Positions 53,240-61,644 of a DNA stretch of 64,000 nucleotides are shown one piece after another. Both the position numbers and the translations under genes were made by a program. This DNA is from Chryseobacterium oleae (lineage in GTDB: Bacteria > Bacteroidota > Bacteroidia > Flavobacteriales > Weeksellaceae): contig NZ_FOVD01000007.1 of assembly GCF_900115055.1 (NCBI RefSeq), positions 1 through 64,000 on the forward strand, given 5' to 3'. Under the pieces are notes generated by a model. It searched no databases, was not told the origin of the DNA, and saw only the letters and a list, made by a program, of their open reading frames with translations. Numbering within the stretch: the stretch's first letter is position 1; every line of letters begins with the position of its first letter.

Positions 53240-53424
53240 ACGATTACTTTTTAAAGAAATATTGATTTGGTTACTTCCACAGTTAGTAGTAAAAACAACA
53301 AAATGTTACAACATTCATATATAACTTTAAAAAATATTCTATAATACTAATCAAAAAATACATTTTAGATACAAGAATCACTTAATTCACTGAGCGGGAA
53401 ATTAGATTTATTAATGGAATCAAT

Positions 53425-53790
53425 TTATTTAAAAACAACATCCGAAAAAGATAGCGGACTCATAATCAATGTAACAAATATGGCGAGAATGATTAAAACC
53501 AATTGGTACTGATAATAGGTTTTTTCTTTATCCTCTTCCTTCACTTCAAAAGTAAATTTGATTTTATCCGGTTTTCTGATGATCATCCAGATAAAGCCCA
53601 AAATGATTAGATTTAAGACGATAGGCGCAAAAAGAAACATTTTACTACCAACCCCATCATTTTTTCCTCCGTACCCATGGATTGGGATAATATCCGGAAT
53701 CGCGCTGTATCTGGTAAAAAGATAAGCCGTGTAGCTGATAATGATGATCAATGGGATAGAGAACAGCAGTTGTATATGTTTGGGGATCAT
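53425..53790 (-). CDS. DUF1648 small membrane protein
   Basis: A 121-residue protein with three hydrophobic helices (about 8-27, 52-70, 95-113). The first loop SAIPDIIPIHGYGGKNDGVG matches DUF1648 (Pro-x-x-Ile-Pro-x-His-x-x-x-x-Gly-x-x-Asp pattern). Function is unknown; family members accompany transporters and sporulation genes elsewhere. Its start overlaps the stop of the C45 gene by four bases, so it is the last gene of the - arm. Confidence 0.8.
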   Translation of the reverse strand: MIPKHIQLLFSIPLIIIISYTAYLFTRYSAIPDIIPIHGYGGKNDGVGSKMFLFAPIVLNLIILGFIWMIIRKPDKIKFTFEVKEEDKEKTYYQYQLVLIILAIFVTLIMSPLSFSDVVFK

Positions 53791-55469
53791 TTTAATTTCT
53801 TTAAGGTCTTCTTTAGATATTTTTCCACATTTTTGCGGTCGGGAACTGTGGTGATTTCTTTTGTCAGGGCTTTTTCAAAAGCTGCTTTTGCATGGGCAAA
53901 ATCTTTTTTACTGTAATAATATTGGCCTGACTGGTAATACACCAACCAGAAATCAGGGTTCAAAGACTGATAATGGGGAATGAAGTCATCTGTCAGGACT
54001 ATATCTTTACTTTCTGTCGCAGCACTTACCTCCTCGCTCATCATTTTATACATTTCATAGTTCTCAAATTCCTGAGAATCTGCAAATGGATCTCTGGCAA
54101 TATTAAGTATTGTTTTTGCCTGTAAACTTTCCGCTGCTTTTTTACCGGAAAAGATTTCATTGAGATCGTAGCATACGAATTCTCCCAGCTGATAAGGATT
54201 GGAAGAAACCCAGACCAGCCTTTTTTCAGGTGAAAATATAACGGCATGATGAGCCAATAACTGATTGATGGCTTTTTCATTTCCGTAACCGATCTTCTGA
54301 TCTTTTAAACCGGATTTATCCCGTAAAACAGCCGCCATTTTCTCAGGATTCAATTTTTTCTTTTCCTCAAGAAGTTCCTGAAGTTTTTCATAACGGTATT
54401 CGGAATGGCTTTCTATAATATGTTTCTGATTTCTTTTATCGTCTTTATAGGCTTCCGACTGAAAATGATTGGTACAGAAAACCTTGCTTGTATTTTTAAC
54501 TTCGTAGACTCCGAAATTTTCAGGTGAAACTTCGATAATCACAGCATTTTTATCATGAGCACTTCCCACCAGAATGGATTCGGAGACGAATACTTTTCTT
54601 TTTTTAGCAATGGCAATGGCCTCATCAATATTTTTTGCATACTGAAGAATTTCCCGTGTCACAAGGGAAATCGGCGTCTTGGCAGTCAGAGGAATTTTAG
54701 ATTTTCCGGCATTGATTGTTACCGTAATTCCTTCTTTATTCATCCCTGAAACTACGCCTATCATTCCCGGCCAGCTCACGGACATATAGGGAATTCCGGT
54801 CTCCGGTTCTACAAATTCGATCAGTTTATTTTTAGCAAAATCATCTCCGACATAGAAGTCAAAGTTTCTTCCGATCAGCAGCTGACCATCTTCTGTATTT
54901 TCATTCCAGACCGCAAGTGAGGTACAACCTACCATTGCCAGATCCTGCATGGCATGACCGATATCGTGGGCTCCATGAAGATACAGGTTCCGAAGGTATT
55001 TGGGTGCTATAAAATTGTATTGATCTGAGGAATACTGCGCCAAACCGTACAATTCAGCCTGATAATCTTCCCTTACATTCAGATACATTTTCCTGTTGTA
55101 CCATTTTAAAAAACCACGAAGCAGCTTTTGTTTAAATTTTGAAGGAACGAAGCCTTCCACTTTGGAAAAGAAAATCTTTTCCTGCTGCTGCATCAGGTTT
55201 TGAGTCAGAGCTCCGTTGTTATAGCCCAGCTGTAAAGGGTTTCCTTTGATATAAAGCTCCCAGAGCTGCTGTTTATTTTTGGTTAAATAATTCTGATTGA
55301 AACTGAAGGTAGAATCATTGATCTTATTGACTTTCGGGGTTTCCAAAGCATATCTGCTGATATCCGGAAGATGATGAACCGATTTTGAAACGCCACAGGA
55401 CATCAGGAAAAGAATCAGGAAAAACTGAATTCCCCGGAACGCTGCAGCGAGTCTGTTATTTATTCTCAT
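53787..55469 (-). CDS. C45-family autoproteolytic acyltransferase/hydrolase, lipoprotein
   Basis: A 560-residue Ntn-hydrolase related to acyl-CoA:6-aminopenicillanate acyltransferase. The lipobox LFLMSCGVS anchors it to a membrane facing the periplasm. The predicted N-terminal nucleophile after self-cleavage is Cys182 in AMVGCTSLAVWNE, followed by the family segments GRNFDFY and GMIGVVSGMNKEG. A TPR-like C-terminus (about 495-555) ends the protein. C45 enzymes form or break amide and ester bonds, so this is a candidate for joining or releasing the pigment's acyl part outside the cytoplasm. It overlaps the next gene by 14 bases. Confidence 0.87.
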   Translation of the reverse strand: MRINNRLAAAFRGIQFFLILFLMSCGVSKSVHHLPDISRYALETPKVNKINDSTFSFNQNYLTKNKQQLWELYIKGNPLQLGYNNGALTQNLMQQQEKIFFSKVEGFVPSKFKQKLLRGFLKWYNRKMYLNVREDYQAELYGLAQYSSDQYNFIAPKYLRNLYLHGAHDIGHAMQDLAMVGCTSLAVWNENTEDGQLLIGRNFDFYVGDDFAKNKLIEFVEPETGIPYMSVSWPGMIGVVSGMNKEGITVTINAGKSKIPLTAKTPISLVTREILQYAKNIDEAIAIAKKRKVFVSESILVGSAHDKNAVIIEVSPENFGVYEVKNTSKVFCTNHFQSEAYKDDKRNQKHIIESHSEYRYEKLQELLEEKKKLNPEKMAAVLRDKSGLKDQKIGYGNEKAINQLLAHHAVIFSPEKRLVWVSSNPYQLGEFVCYDLNEIFSGKKAAESLQAKTILNIARDPFADSQEFENYEMYKMMSEEVSAATESKDIVLTDDFIPHYQSLNPDFWLVYYQSGQYYYSKKDFAHAKAAFEKALTKEITTVPDRKNVEKYLKKTLKKLK

Positions 55470-56991
55470 GAGTGTTGATCATTTGTTTCAGACGATCGTC
55501 TATCGTTTCTTTTCCGAGAATTTCTGCACAGGTATTGAAAGCGCCTATCGTTACACCCAAAATTCCATGCATATTCACAGACTGTCCGGTAAGGAACAGA
55601 TTGTCGGTCTTGGTACGCGGTGAAACCATTGTTTTTAACGGGTTATCCGAATTTTTCATGTATCCGTACATATTTCCTTCAAAACTGCCGATATAGTCCC
55701 TGTATGACAGCGGCGATGAAGTATAGATGCTTTTGATGGAATGTCTGAGGTTTGGAATTTTCTTTTCTAACGCTGAGATCATTTTCTCTGCTTTTTCCAG
55801 TTTGAATTCTTCGTACTTCAATCCTCTTTCATGTTCTTCTGCCACCGTATTGATGGTTTTCGCCCAGGATTTCACCTCATCAAAATCCATATAAGAGATC
55901 GCTGTAAGGCTTTCTGCATAATCGGGATGATGTTTGGATTGGGTGGAGGAAAGCATATAGGTTTCCGGCCAGCTTTCTTTACGGTAACGGAATGCGTTCC
56001 AAACCATTTCTTCCGATGAATAGTGGTAGATATTGTAATTAAAATTCGGGAAGGAATGCGGTTTTAAAACCAGATAGACGCTGAAGCAGGACGAAACAGG
56101 CTCCCAGCTCATGACTCTGTTGGAAAAAGATTTTCTCAATCGGTCTTCTCCCATTAATTTCATCGCAGAGCGGATCTCTATGTTGGAGATGAATTTTTTC
56201 GCTGCATATTCCTTTCCTTCCTTAGTTTTCACAGAAGACAGAACATTGTTTTCATTAAAGATGAATTCGGAAACTTCGGAGTGCTTGTGAACTTCTGCTC
56301 CATACTGGCGAAGCTTTTTGATAAGGAGCTTAGTAATCTGACTTCCGCCTTTGACACATTTATAGGCACTCTGAATATAAGAATTTACTGTAAGGGCATG
56401 AACGTAGAACGGGATATTTTCTGAGTCACCGCCATATAAAAAATTGGAACCAAGCAAAACGGCCTGTAGTTTTTTATCCTGAGTCACAGACTCTATGAAT
56501 CTTTTGGTATTGAGGTGAAGGATCTCTTCATTATAGCTGTCTTTCCCTACGACCTGATACCTTGGGAACTGTGCGCAGACATACTGGATCTCTTCACAAT
56601 AGCTTTCCAGGTTTTGTTTTTCGTTGGGAAAATAGGATGTAAGCTGTTCAACAAAGTTTTCATAGCCCTGCGCATGAGGATATTCTATGCTCTCTTCTCC
56701 AAACGAAATCCGGTCATAGCCGTCTTCATTCATCTTGTGGAGTTCGAGATCATCCATAATCTCAAGATAGGAGAAGAACCGGTGAAGATTCTGCCCTTCT
56801 GAAAGGCCTCCCAGATAATGGACCCCGGTATCAAAAATCAGCTTATCCCGAGAAAAAGTCTGGAGATTTCCGCCATACTGGTTATTTTTCTCCAGGACAC
56901 AGACTTTCAGGCCTTCTTTCGCCAAAATTAGAGCCGAAACAAGACCTCCCAATCCGCTACCGATTACAAGTATGTCGTATTCTTTTTTCAA
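55456..56991 (-). CDS. FAD-dependent phytoene-desaturase-like oxidoreductase
   Basis: A 511-residue flavoprotein. The N-terminal Rossmann motif VIGSGLGGLVSALILAKEG and the VCVLEKNNQYGGN segment match the CrtI/CrtISO/retinol-saturase group. The C-terminus ends with LFLTGQSVNMHGILG, the FAD-binding close. No ATG fits the N-terminus; the start is a TTG at 56991, since an in-frame stop lies shortly upstream. In flexirubin clusters such an enzyme could desaturate or isomerise the polyene or alkyl chain. It is followed by the C45 gene in the same transcript. Confidence 0.87.
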   Translation of the reverse strand: MKKEYDILVIGSGLGGLVSALILAKEGLKVCVLEKNNQYGGNLQTFSRDKLIFDTGVHYLGGLSEGQNLHRFFSYLEIMDDLELHKMNEDGYDRISFGEESIEYPHAQGYENFVEQLTSYFPNEKQNLESYCEEIQYVCAQFPRYQVVGKDSYNEEILHLNTKRFIESVTQDKKLQAVLLGSNFLYGGDSENIPFYVHALTVNSYIQSAYKCVKGGSQITKLLIKKLRQYGAEVHKHSEVSEFIFNENNVLSSVKTKEGKEYAAKKFISNIEIRSAMKLMGEDRLRKSFSNRVMSWEPVSSCFSVYLVLKPHSFPNFNYNIYHYSSEEMVWNAFRYRKESWPETYMLSSTQSKHHPDYAESLTAISYMDFDEVKSWAKTINTVAEEHERGLKYEEFKLEKAEKMISALEKKIPNLRHSIKSIYTSSPLSYRDYIGSFEGNMYGYMKNSDNPLKTMVSPRTKTDNLFLTGQSVNMHGILGVTIGAFNTCAEILGKETIDDRLKQMINTHENK

Positions 56992-57147
56992 AAGGAGAAA
57001 AGATGTGTGTTTTTATTTCAAAAATTAAGAAATCCTGAGATTTAGAAATTATATTTAAACCTAAATGAGAGGTTCAAATATCCAATTCCCGAATTTATTT
57101 AACGATTTGAGTTTATTAATTAGTTTTCAGGGATAAAATTAGAAAAA

Positions 57148-58032
57148 TTAATCAATATCATCCCAAAAATCGAAATAATTGAACCATTGAAGGGGATATT
57201 TTCTGATCATAGATTCCAGATTCTGTACGTAAGAATTGAGAAGTCCCTGAGAATCACGGTTTTTAATATTTTGCGCGACCCTTGCATACAAGTGGTAATG
57301 AAGATTTTTTTCTTTCATCACGTACACATAGACCACGGGAACGCCAAGACGGGAAGCAATAAGGAACGGGCCGGCAGGAAATTTAGCACTTTTTCCCAAC
57401 AAATCGGCTTCAAGAAATTTTGAGCCTTCGAAATAGCGGTCTCCGGTGAAGCAGATCAGTTCGTTATCTGACAAAGCCTTATTGATCTCAAAAATATGCG
57501 ACATATCTTCTTTGACGTAGATGAATTTGATATTGCTTTGCTTTACGGCAACACTTTCGAGATATTCTTTGATGACCGTCACTTCCTGATCTGTAGTGAC
57601 CAGATTGATCTGACAGTCGAAATCGATATCTGCAAAGAAATGTTCTGCAATTTCAAAGTTTCCGATGTGGGCACTGATAAGCACTCCACCTCTTTTTTCT
57701 GCCAAAAGGTTTCTGAGATTTTCTATCCCATCGAATTCGTAGGTGTATTTTTCTCTTAAACCGGCGGAAATTGCGGTTTTATCAATCAAAACTTTTCCAA
57801 AAGTAAAATAGCTTTTGAATACACTGGCTTTGGATTTCCAGTATCCGTAATCGAGTCTTTTCTGAAAATAATAAAGAATGTAGCGGTTGCTCTTTTTTAA
57901 GAATAAAAAGTAATAGGACGCTACGAAATAGAGCACAACATATGAACTCCGGATCCCGATATTTCTAATACACCAGACGAATATTTTATATCCCAGTATG
58001 GTTCCTTTAGATTTACCTTTCCACTTGTTCAT
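57148..58032 (-). CDS. LpxL/HtrB-like lysophospholipid acyltransferase
   Basis: A 294-residue membrane-associated acyltransferase of the lipid A lauroyl/myristoyl transferase family. The catalytic motif is SAHIGNFEIAEHFF (His-x4-Glu). FTGDRYFEGSKF and FPAGPFLIASRLGVPVVYVYV are the other conserved blocks. A basic N-terminus and one hydrophobic helix anchor it. Aryl polyene clusters contain such proteins (ApeK/ApeJ type), probably acylating the pigment or its carrier from acyl-ACP. The ACP gene lies just upstream, separated by the palindromic element. Confidence 0.87.
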   Translation of the reverse strand: MNKWKGKSKGTILGYKIFVWCIRNIGIRSSYVVLYFVASYYFLFLKKSNRYILYYFQKRLDYGYWKSKASVFKSYFTFGKVLIDKTAISAGLREKYTYEFDGIENLRNLLAEKRGGVLISAHIGNFEIAEHFFADIDFDCQINLVTTDQEVTVIKEYLESVAVKQSNIKFIYVKEDMSHIFEINKALSDNELICFTGDRYFEGSKFLEADLLGKSAKFPAGPFLIASRLGVPVVYVYVMKEKNLHYHLYARVAQNIKNRDSQGLLNSYVQNLESMIRKYPLQWFNYFDFWDDID

Positions 58033-58151
58033 ATCTTAGTTTACCAATTTATCAATATACCAGTGTAACAATATTTCGGGTGAAGGTATTGTTACACTGG
58101 TACATTGTTTTATTGTTACATTATTAAAAAGAATAAAGTTTAATCGATAGC
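58033..58151. repeat. Palindromic intergenic element next to ACP 2
   Basis: 119 bases between the LpxL-like gene and ACP 2. A perfect 16-bp inverted repeat has arms at 58058-58073 and 58087-58102 (13-base loop) and extends with one mismatch to 58053-58107. It shares the exact 20-base segment 58088-58107 with 40373-40392 beside ACP 1. Confidence 0.9.
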
Positions 58152-58406
58152 TTATGCGTTTTTTTCAGCAATCTTCTGCTCAATCGTCGTATAGAAATCA
58201 TCAAACGTGACCATTTTTTTAAAATCTGCCTCACCTAATTTCACTCCGAAATTAGATTCAATCACTACGACCATGTCGATATAGTCCAGGCTGTCCAGCC
58301 CAAGCGTTTTTTTCAGGTTGGCGTCATTACTGATCTCATCACCGTCTACCTCAAATTCGTTCACTAAGAAATCATTAACGATGTCAACAATTTTTTCCCT
58401 TTCCAT
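58152..58406 (-). CDS. Acyl carrier protein (flexirubin ACP 2)
   Basis: An 84-residue ACP from the ATG at 58406; a longer form with a TTG start at 58418 would overlap the ketosynthase stop. The attachment Ser is in TLGLDSLDYIDMVVVIE, and the net charge is acidic. It is similar in length to ACP 1 but clearly a different sequence, so the two may serve separate chains, for example aryl polyene versus alkyl resorcinol. That split is inference. It lies between a ketosynthase and a palindromic repeat. Confidence 0.94.
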   Translation of the reverse strand: MEREKIVDIVNDFLVNEFEVDGDEISNDANLKKTLGLDSLDYIDMVVVIESNFGVKLGEADFKKMVTFDDFYTTIEQKIAEKNA

Positions 58407-58410
58407 GTTT

Positions 58411-59631
58411 TTAATCAAATTTTTTAACTATTAATGCGGAGTTGGTTCCCCCAAATCCGAAAGAATTCGACAAAAATACGTCAATTTTTTGAGTTTTCGT
58501 TTTTGAGACTAAATTTATCTTTTTAGCCTCATCGTCAGGGTTTTCCAGATTGATGTTCGGTGCAACGAAATCATTCTGCATCATCAGAATGGAGTAAACC
58601 ACTTCACTTGCCCCTGCCATCCAGCATTCATGACCGGTCATAGACTTGGTAGAACTTACCGGAATCTCGCTTCCGAAGATCTCGTGAATCGCTTTGGCTT
58701 CATTGGCATCCCCAATGGGTGTAGAGGTCGCATGAGCGTTGATATAGTCGATATCTTCCACTTTTAATCCTGATTGTTTCAGGGCTCTCTGCATGGCTAA
58801 AGCCGGACCATCCACATTGGGCGTTGAAATATGACCACCGTTTGATGAGAAACCATATCCTACGATTTCTGCAAGAATGGTAGCGCCTCTTCGCTGTGCA
58901 GATTCTAAACTTTCCACCACAAGGCTGGCAGCTCCTCCGCTTGGAATCAGTCCGTCTCTTCCTGAATCAAAAGGTCTTGATGCTTTGGTAGGTTCGTCTT
59001 CTCTCACAGAAAAAACGCCCAGTCCGTCAAAGCTTGCCATTGAATATTTGTTTGTTTCCTGGGCACCGCCGCAGATAATCATATCCTGAAAACCATTGCT
59101 GATCATCATATGCGCGAGTCCCAAAGAATGCGAGCCGCTGGCACACGCTGCACTGATGGTAAGATTAATTCCTTTCAGTTTAAAAATGGTTGAAAGGTTC
59201 ATCGTTACTGTAGAATTCATTGATTTAAAGATCGCTCCGGATCCCATCAATGTTGTATCTTTCTTTTCTCTGGCAATATCGATAGACTCAACGACTGCCT
59301 GAGAAACACTGTCGTTTCCATACAGAATTCCTACTTCATGGCTGTCCAGGAAATCCTGGTCTAAACCTGCCTGCTTTAGTGCATCACTGGTCGCAAGGTA
59401 AGCATATTCGCTTTCCTCACCCATGCTTACACGCTGACGTCTGTTGAGCAGATTCTTAAGATCCGGTTTTGGTACTACGCCTGTAAGGCCAGACCTGAAT
59501 CCGAATTCTTTTCTTTCCTGTACTAAAGCAATACCGGATTTTCCTTGATATAGGGATTCTTTGACTTCTTCCAAAGAGGTCCCGATGCAAGAATAAATTC
59601 CCATTCCGGTAATTACAACCCTATTTTCCAT
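58411..59631 (-). CDS. Beta-ketoacyl-ACP synthase (FabF class) of the - arm
   Basis: A 406-residue ketosynthase with an intact active site: Cys163 in ISAACASGSHSLG, NAHATSTPIGD (His 1, with Ala in place of Gly in HGTxT), and SMTGHECWMAGASE (His 2). It resembles the initiating KS of aryl polyene systems (ApeR group), but assignment needs a tree. The start codon is directly followed on the upstream side by the first copy of a 73-bp tandem repeat. The gene belongs to the run fabG-KS-ACP. Confidence 0.93.
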   Translation of the reverse strand: MENRVVITGMGIYSCIGTSLEEVKESLYQGKSGIALVQERKEFGFRSGLTGVVPKPDLKNLLNRRQRVSMGEESEYAYLATSDALKQAGLDQDFLDSHEVGILYGNDSVSQAVVESIDIAREKKDTTLMGSGAIFKSMNSTVTMNLSTIFKLKGINLTISAACASGSHSLGLAHMMISNGFQDMIICGGAQETNKYSMASFDGLGVFSVREDEPTKASRPFDSGRDGLIPSGGAASLVVESLESAQRRGATILAEIVGYGFSSNGGHISTPNVDGPALAMQRALKQSGLKVEDIDYINAHATSTPIGDANEAKAIHEIFGSEIPVSSTKSMTGHECWMAGASEVVYSILMMQNDFVAPNINLENPDDEAKKINLVSKTKTQKIDVFLSNSFGFGGTNSALIVKKFD

Positions 59632-59784
59632 TTATAATTAAAGGTTTTAGATTGCAGGTTTTAGGTTGCAGCTATTCACTGCTACTTATTATCTGCTACC
59701 TGATTTATAATTAAAGGTTTTAGATTCCAAGTTTTAGGTTACATCTATTCACTGCTACCTGCTACCTATTATCTGCTACCTGAT
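59631..59784. repeat. Two tandem copies of a ~73-bp repeat between KS and FabG
   Basis: Copy A is 59631-59703 and copy B is 59704-59784. Both run from TTTATAATTAAAGGTTTTAG to CTGCTACCTGATTT with about 85-90% identity, with a few extra bases in copy B made of CTGCTACC-type units. It fills the whole gap between the fabG stop and the KS start codon. Confidence 0.9.
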
Positions 59785-60516
59785 TTAAGAGTAAATTCCT
59801 CCGTTGATGTTCACGATTTCACCGGTAATGTATGACGCTTTTCTTGAAGCTAAAAACGCAACCAGATCCGCTACTTCTTCCGCTTCTCCAAATCTGTTGG
59901 CCGGAATCATCGCTTTAAGTTCGTCTTCATTGAAGTCCTGAGTCATATCGGTTCTGATGAATCCCGGAGCTACGGCATTTACCGTGATATTTCTTTTAGC
60001 CACTTCCTGAGCCAAAGCTTTTGTAGCGCCTACCAACGCTCCTTTTGCTGCAGAATAATTGGTTTGTCCGGCTGTACCTTTTACTCCGGAAACGGAAACC
60101 ATATTGATGATTCTTCCGTATTTATTGCGGAGAAGCTTTTGGATAAAGAAATTGGTTACGTTGAAAAAACCGTTCAGACTGGTGTTGATGACACTGTTCC
60201 AGTCTTCACTTTGCATCCACATGAATAATCCGTCTCTTGTAATCCCTGCGTTGTTTACAATCACCTCAACAATGGCGTCCGGATTGCTGTCCTGCCATTG
60301 GGTCAAAACATTCAGGCTTTCCTCGGCATTGGCTACATCAAATTTAAGGAGTTCTCCTGTAGCACCCAATTCCTGTACTTTAGCTAAAGTTTCCTTTGCT
60401 GCGGTATCATTGGAAGTATAATTAATTAAAATATGGTAGTTCTTTTCTTCTGCCAGTTTTAGACAGATTGCCCTTCCAATTCCTCTGGATCCGCCTGTTA
60501 CGATTGCACATTTCAT
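59785..60516 (-). CDS. fabG: 3-oxoacyl-ACP reductase FabG
   Basis: A 243-residue NADPH-dependent SDR. The motifs are GGSRGIGRA for cofactor, NNAGITRD, catalytic Ser141 and Tyr154-x3-Lys158 in GQTNYSAAK, and PGFIRTDMT. It reduces the 3-oxoacyl-ACP made by the ketosynthases, the step before the dehydratases. It lies in the - arm after the WG-repeat gene (18-base gap). It is probably dedicated to the pigment (ApeQ-equivalent), since housekeeping fabG normally stands beside other fab genes. Confidence 0.94.
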   Translation of the reverse strand: MKCAIVTGGSRGIGRAICLKLAEEKNYHILINYTSNDTAAKETLAKVQELGATGELLKFDVANAEESLNVLTQWQDSNPDAIVEVIVNNAGITRDGLFMWMQSEDWNSVINTSLNGFFNVTNFFIQKLLRNKYGRIINMVSVSGVKGTAGQTNYSAAKGALVGATKALAQEVAKRNITVNAVAPGFIRTDMTQDFNEDELKAMIPANRFGEAEEVADLVAFLASRKASYITGEIVNINGGIYS

Positions 60517-60534
60517 GTCTTAGTGTTAGTTTTT

Positions 60535-61641
60535 TTAATTTTGAAAAAGTTCTGCATTGTAGAACCATTTATCGCCAAGTAGATTTCCGGATGTATCGAT
60601 AAAACCCCATTTTCCTCCTTTCTTCACTCTTGAAACCCCTTGATTAAATCCTTTATTTTTTTCTCCGAAGCCAAAACTTGCAGAGATTTCGTATCCCATG
60701 GGAATCACTATTTTTCCTGTATTATCAATAAATCCCCAACCTTTTCCTCTTACCGGAGCAAGATTGTCGCTGCTGAAAACTTCTGCATCACTGTATTCAG
60801 GCTTTATCACGAAATTTCCTGTGGGATCAATATAGCCCCATTTATTTTCCAGACAAACCGGCGCCAGGTTTTGACTAAAACTTCTCGCCTTCTCAAACTG
60901 AGGTTCAATAATCCATGTTCCTGTTTTATCTACAAAACCGATTTTACCCTCTTTCTTTGCATAAGTCATTGGCTGATTATCAAAATCCCAGATTTTATCT
61001 ACTCCGTCAATTACTTTAAAGTCTTTGCCGTCAACAAGTCCAAATGATTTATCTTTCTGTGCCCATGTAATTCTGTTTGAATATTCTCCAATATTGTCAT
61101 ATTCAAAAGGAACAATGGTTTCACCTTTGGTACTGATAATTCCCCATTTGCCGTTTTTAGAAGCTCTTGCAAAACCGTTTTGAAAAGGTTTAATCACCTC
61201 ATGTTCTGCACGGAGAATTACTTTTCCTTCAGTATTGAATGCCCCGATTTTATTATTAATCTTAAAAAAAGCAAGCCCTTCATTAAAGTCATACAGCTTT
61301 TCTGAAGAAGGCATGGTCAGTTTTTCCCCTTTTTTGTTGATGTACATCCATGCTCCGTCTTTTTCAACGACACAAATTCCATCATGGAATTCTCTTATAT
61401 TAGTAAATGAAGGTTCAATAACCATTTTACCATCCTTACCTATGAATCCCCAAAGCTGTTTGATCTTTACAGCGGCTAAACCATCTGAAAAGCTTTTGGC
61501 GGTATCGAAACTCGGTTCAATAATATATTTCCCGGATTTATCGATATATCCTATTTTTGATTTTTCCTTTACCAACGCTAATTCCTGGGCAAAAAGTATT
61601 TGTCCCATAGCTATCATTGAAAAAATCAGTATTTTTTTCAT
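60535..61641 (-). CDS. WG-repeat secreted protein
   Basis: A 368-residue protein with a signal peptide (to about residue 18, ILFAQ) and about eight WG repeats across the entire mature chain, each built like KWGFIDKTGTWIIEPQFEKA. WG repeats (PF14903) form beta-propeller-like surfaces of unknown role. It sits four bases downstream of the ammonia-lyase gene and 18 bases before fabG, so it is co-transcribed with pigment genes. Why a periplasmic repeat protein lies between two cytoplasmic enzymes is unclear. Confidence 0.9.
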   Translation of the reverse strand: MKKILIFSMIAMGQILFAQELALVKEKSKIGYIDKSGKYIIEPSFDTAKSFSDGLAAVKIKQLWGFIGKDGKMVIEPSFTNIREFHDGICVVEKDGAWMYINKKGEKLTMPSSEKLYDFNEGLAFFKINNKIGAFNTEGKVILRAEHEVIKPFQNGFARASKNGKWGIISTKGETIVPFEYDNIGEYSNRITWAQKDKSFGLVDGKDFKVIDGVDKIWDFDNQPMTYAKKEGKIGFVDKTGTWIIEPQFEKARSFSQNLAPVCLENKWGYIDPTGNFVIKPEYSDAEVFSSDNLAPVRGKGWGFIDNTGKIVIPMGYEISASFGFGEKNKGFNQGVSRVKKGGKWGFIDTSGNLLGDKWFYNAELFQN

Positions 61642-61644
61642 GTC

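Noticed and set aside
55456..56991. Carotenoid (phytoene) desaturase of a carotenoid pathway
   Set aside because: No crtB, crtE or crtY-like gene is present; all neighbours are flexirubin-type genes.
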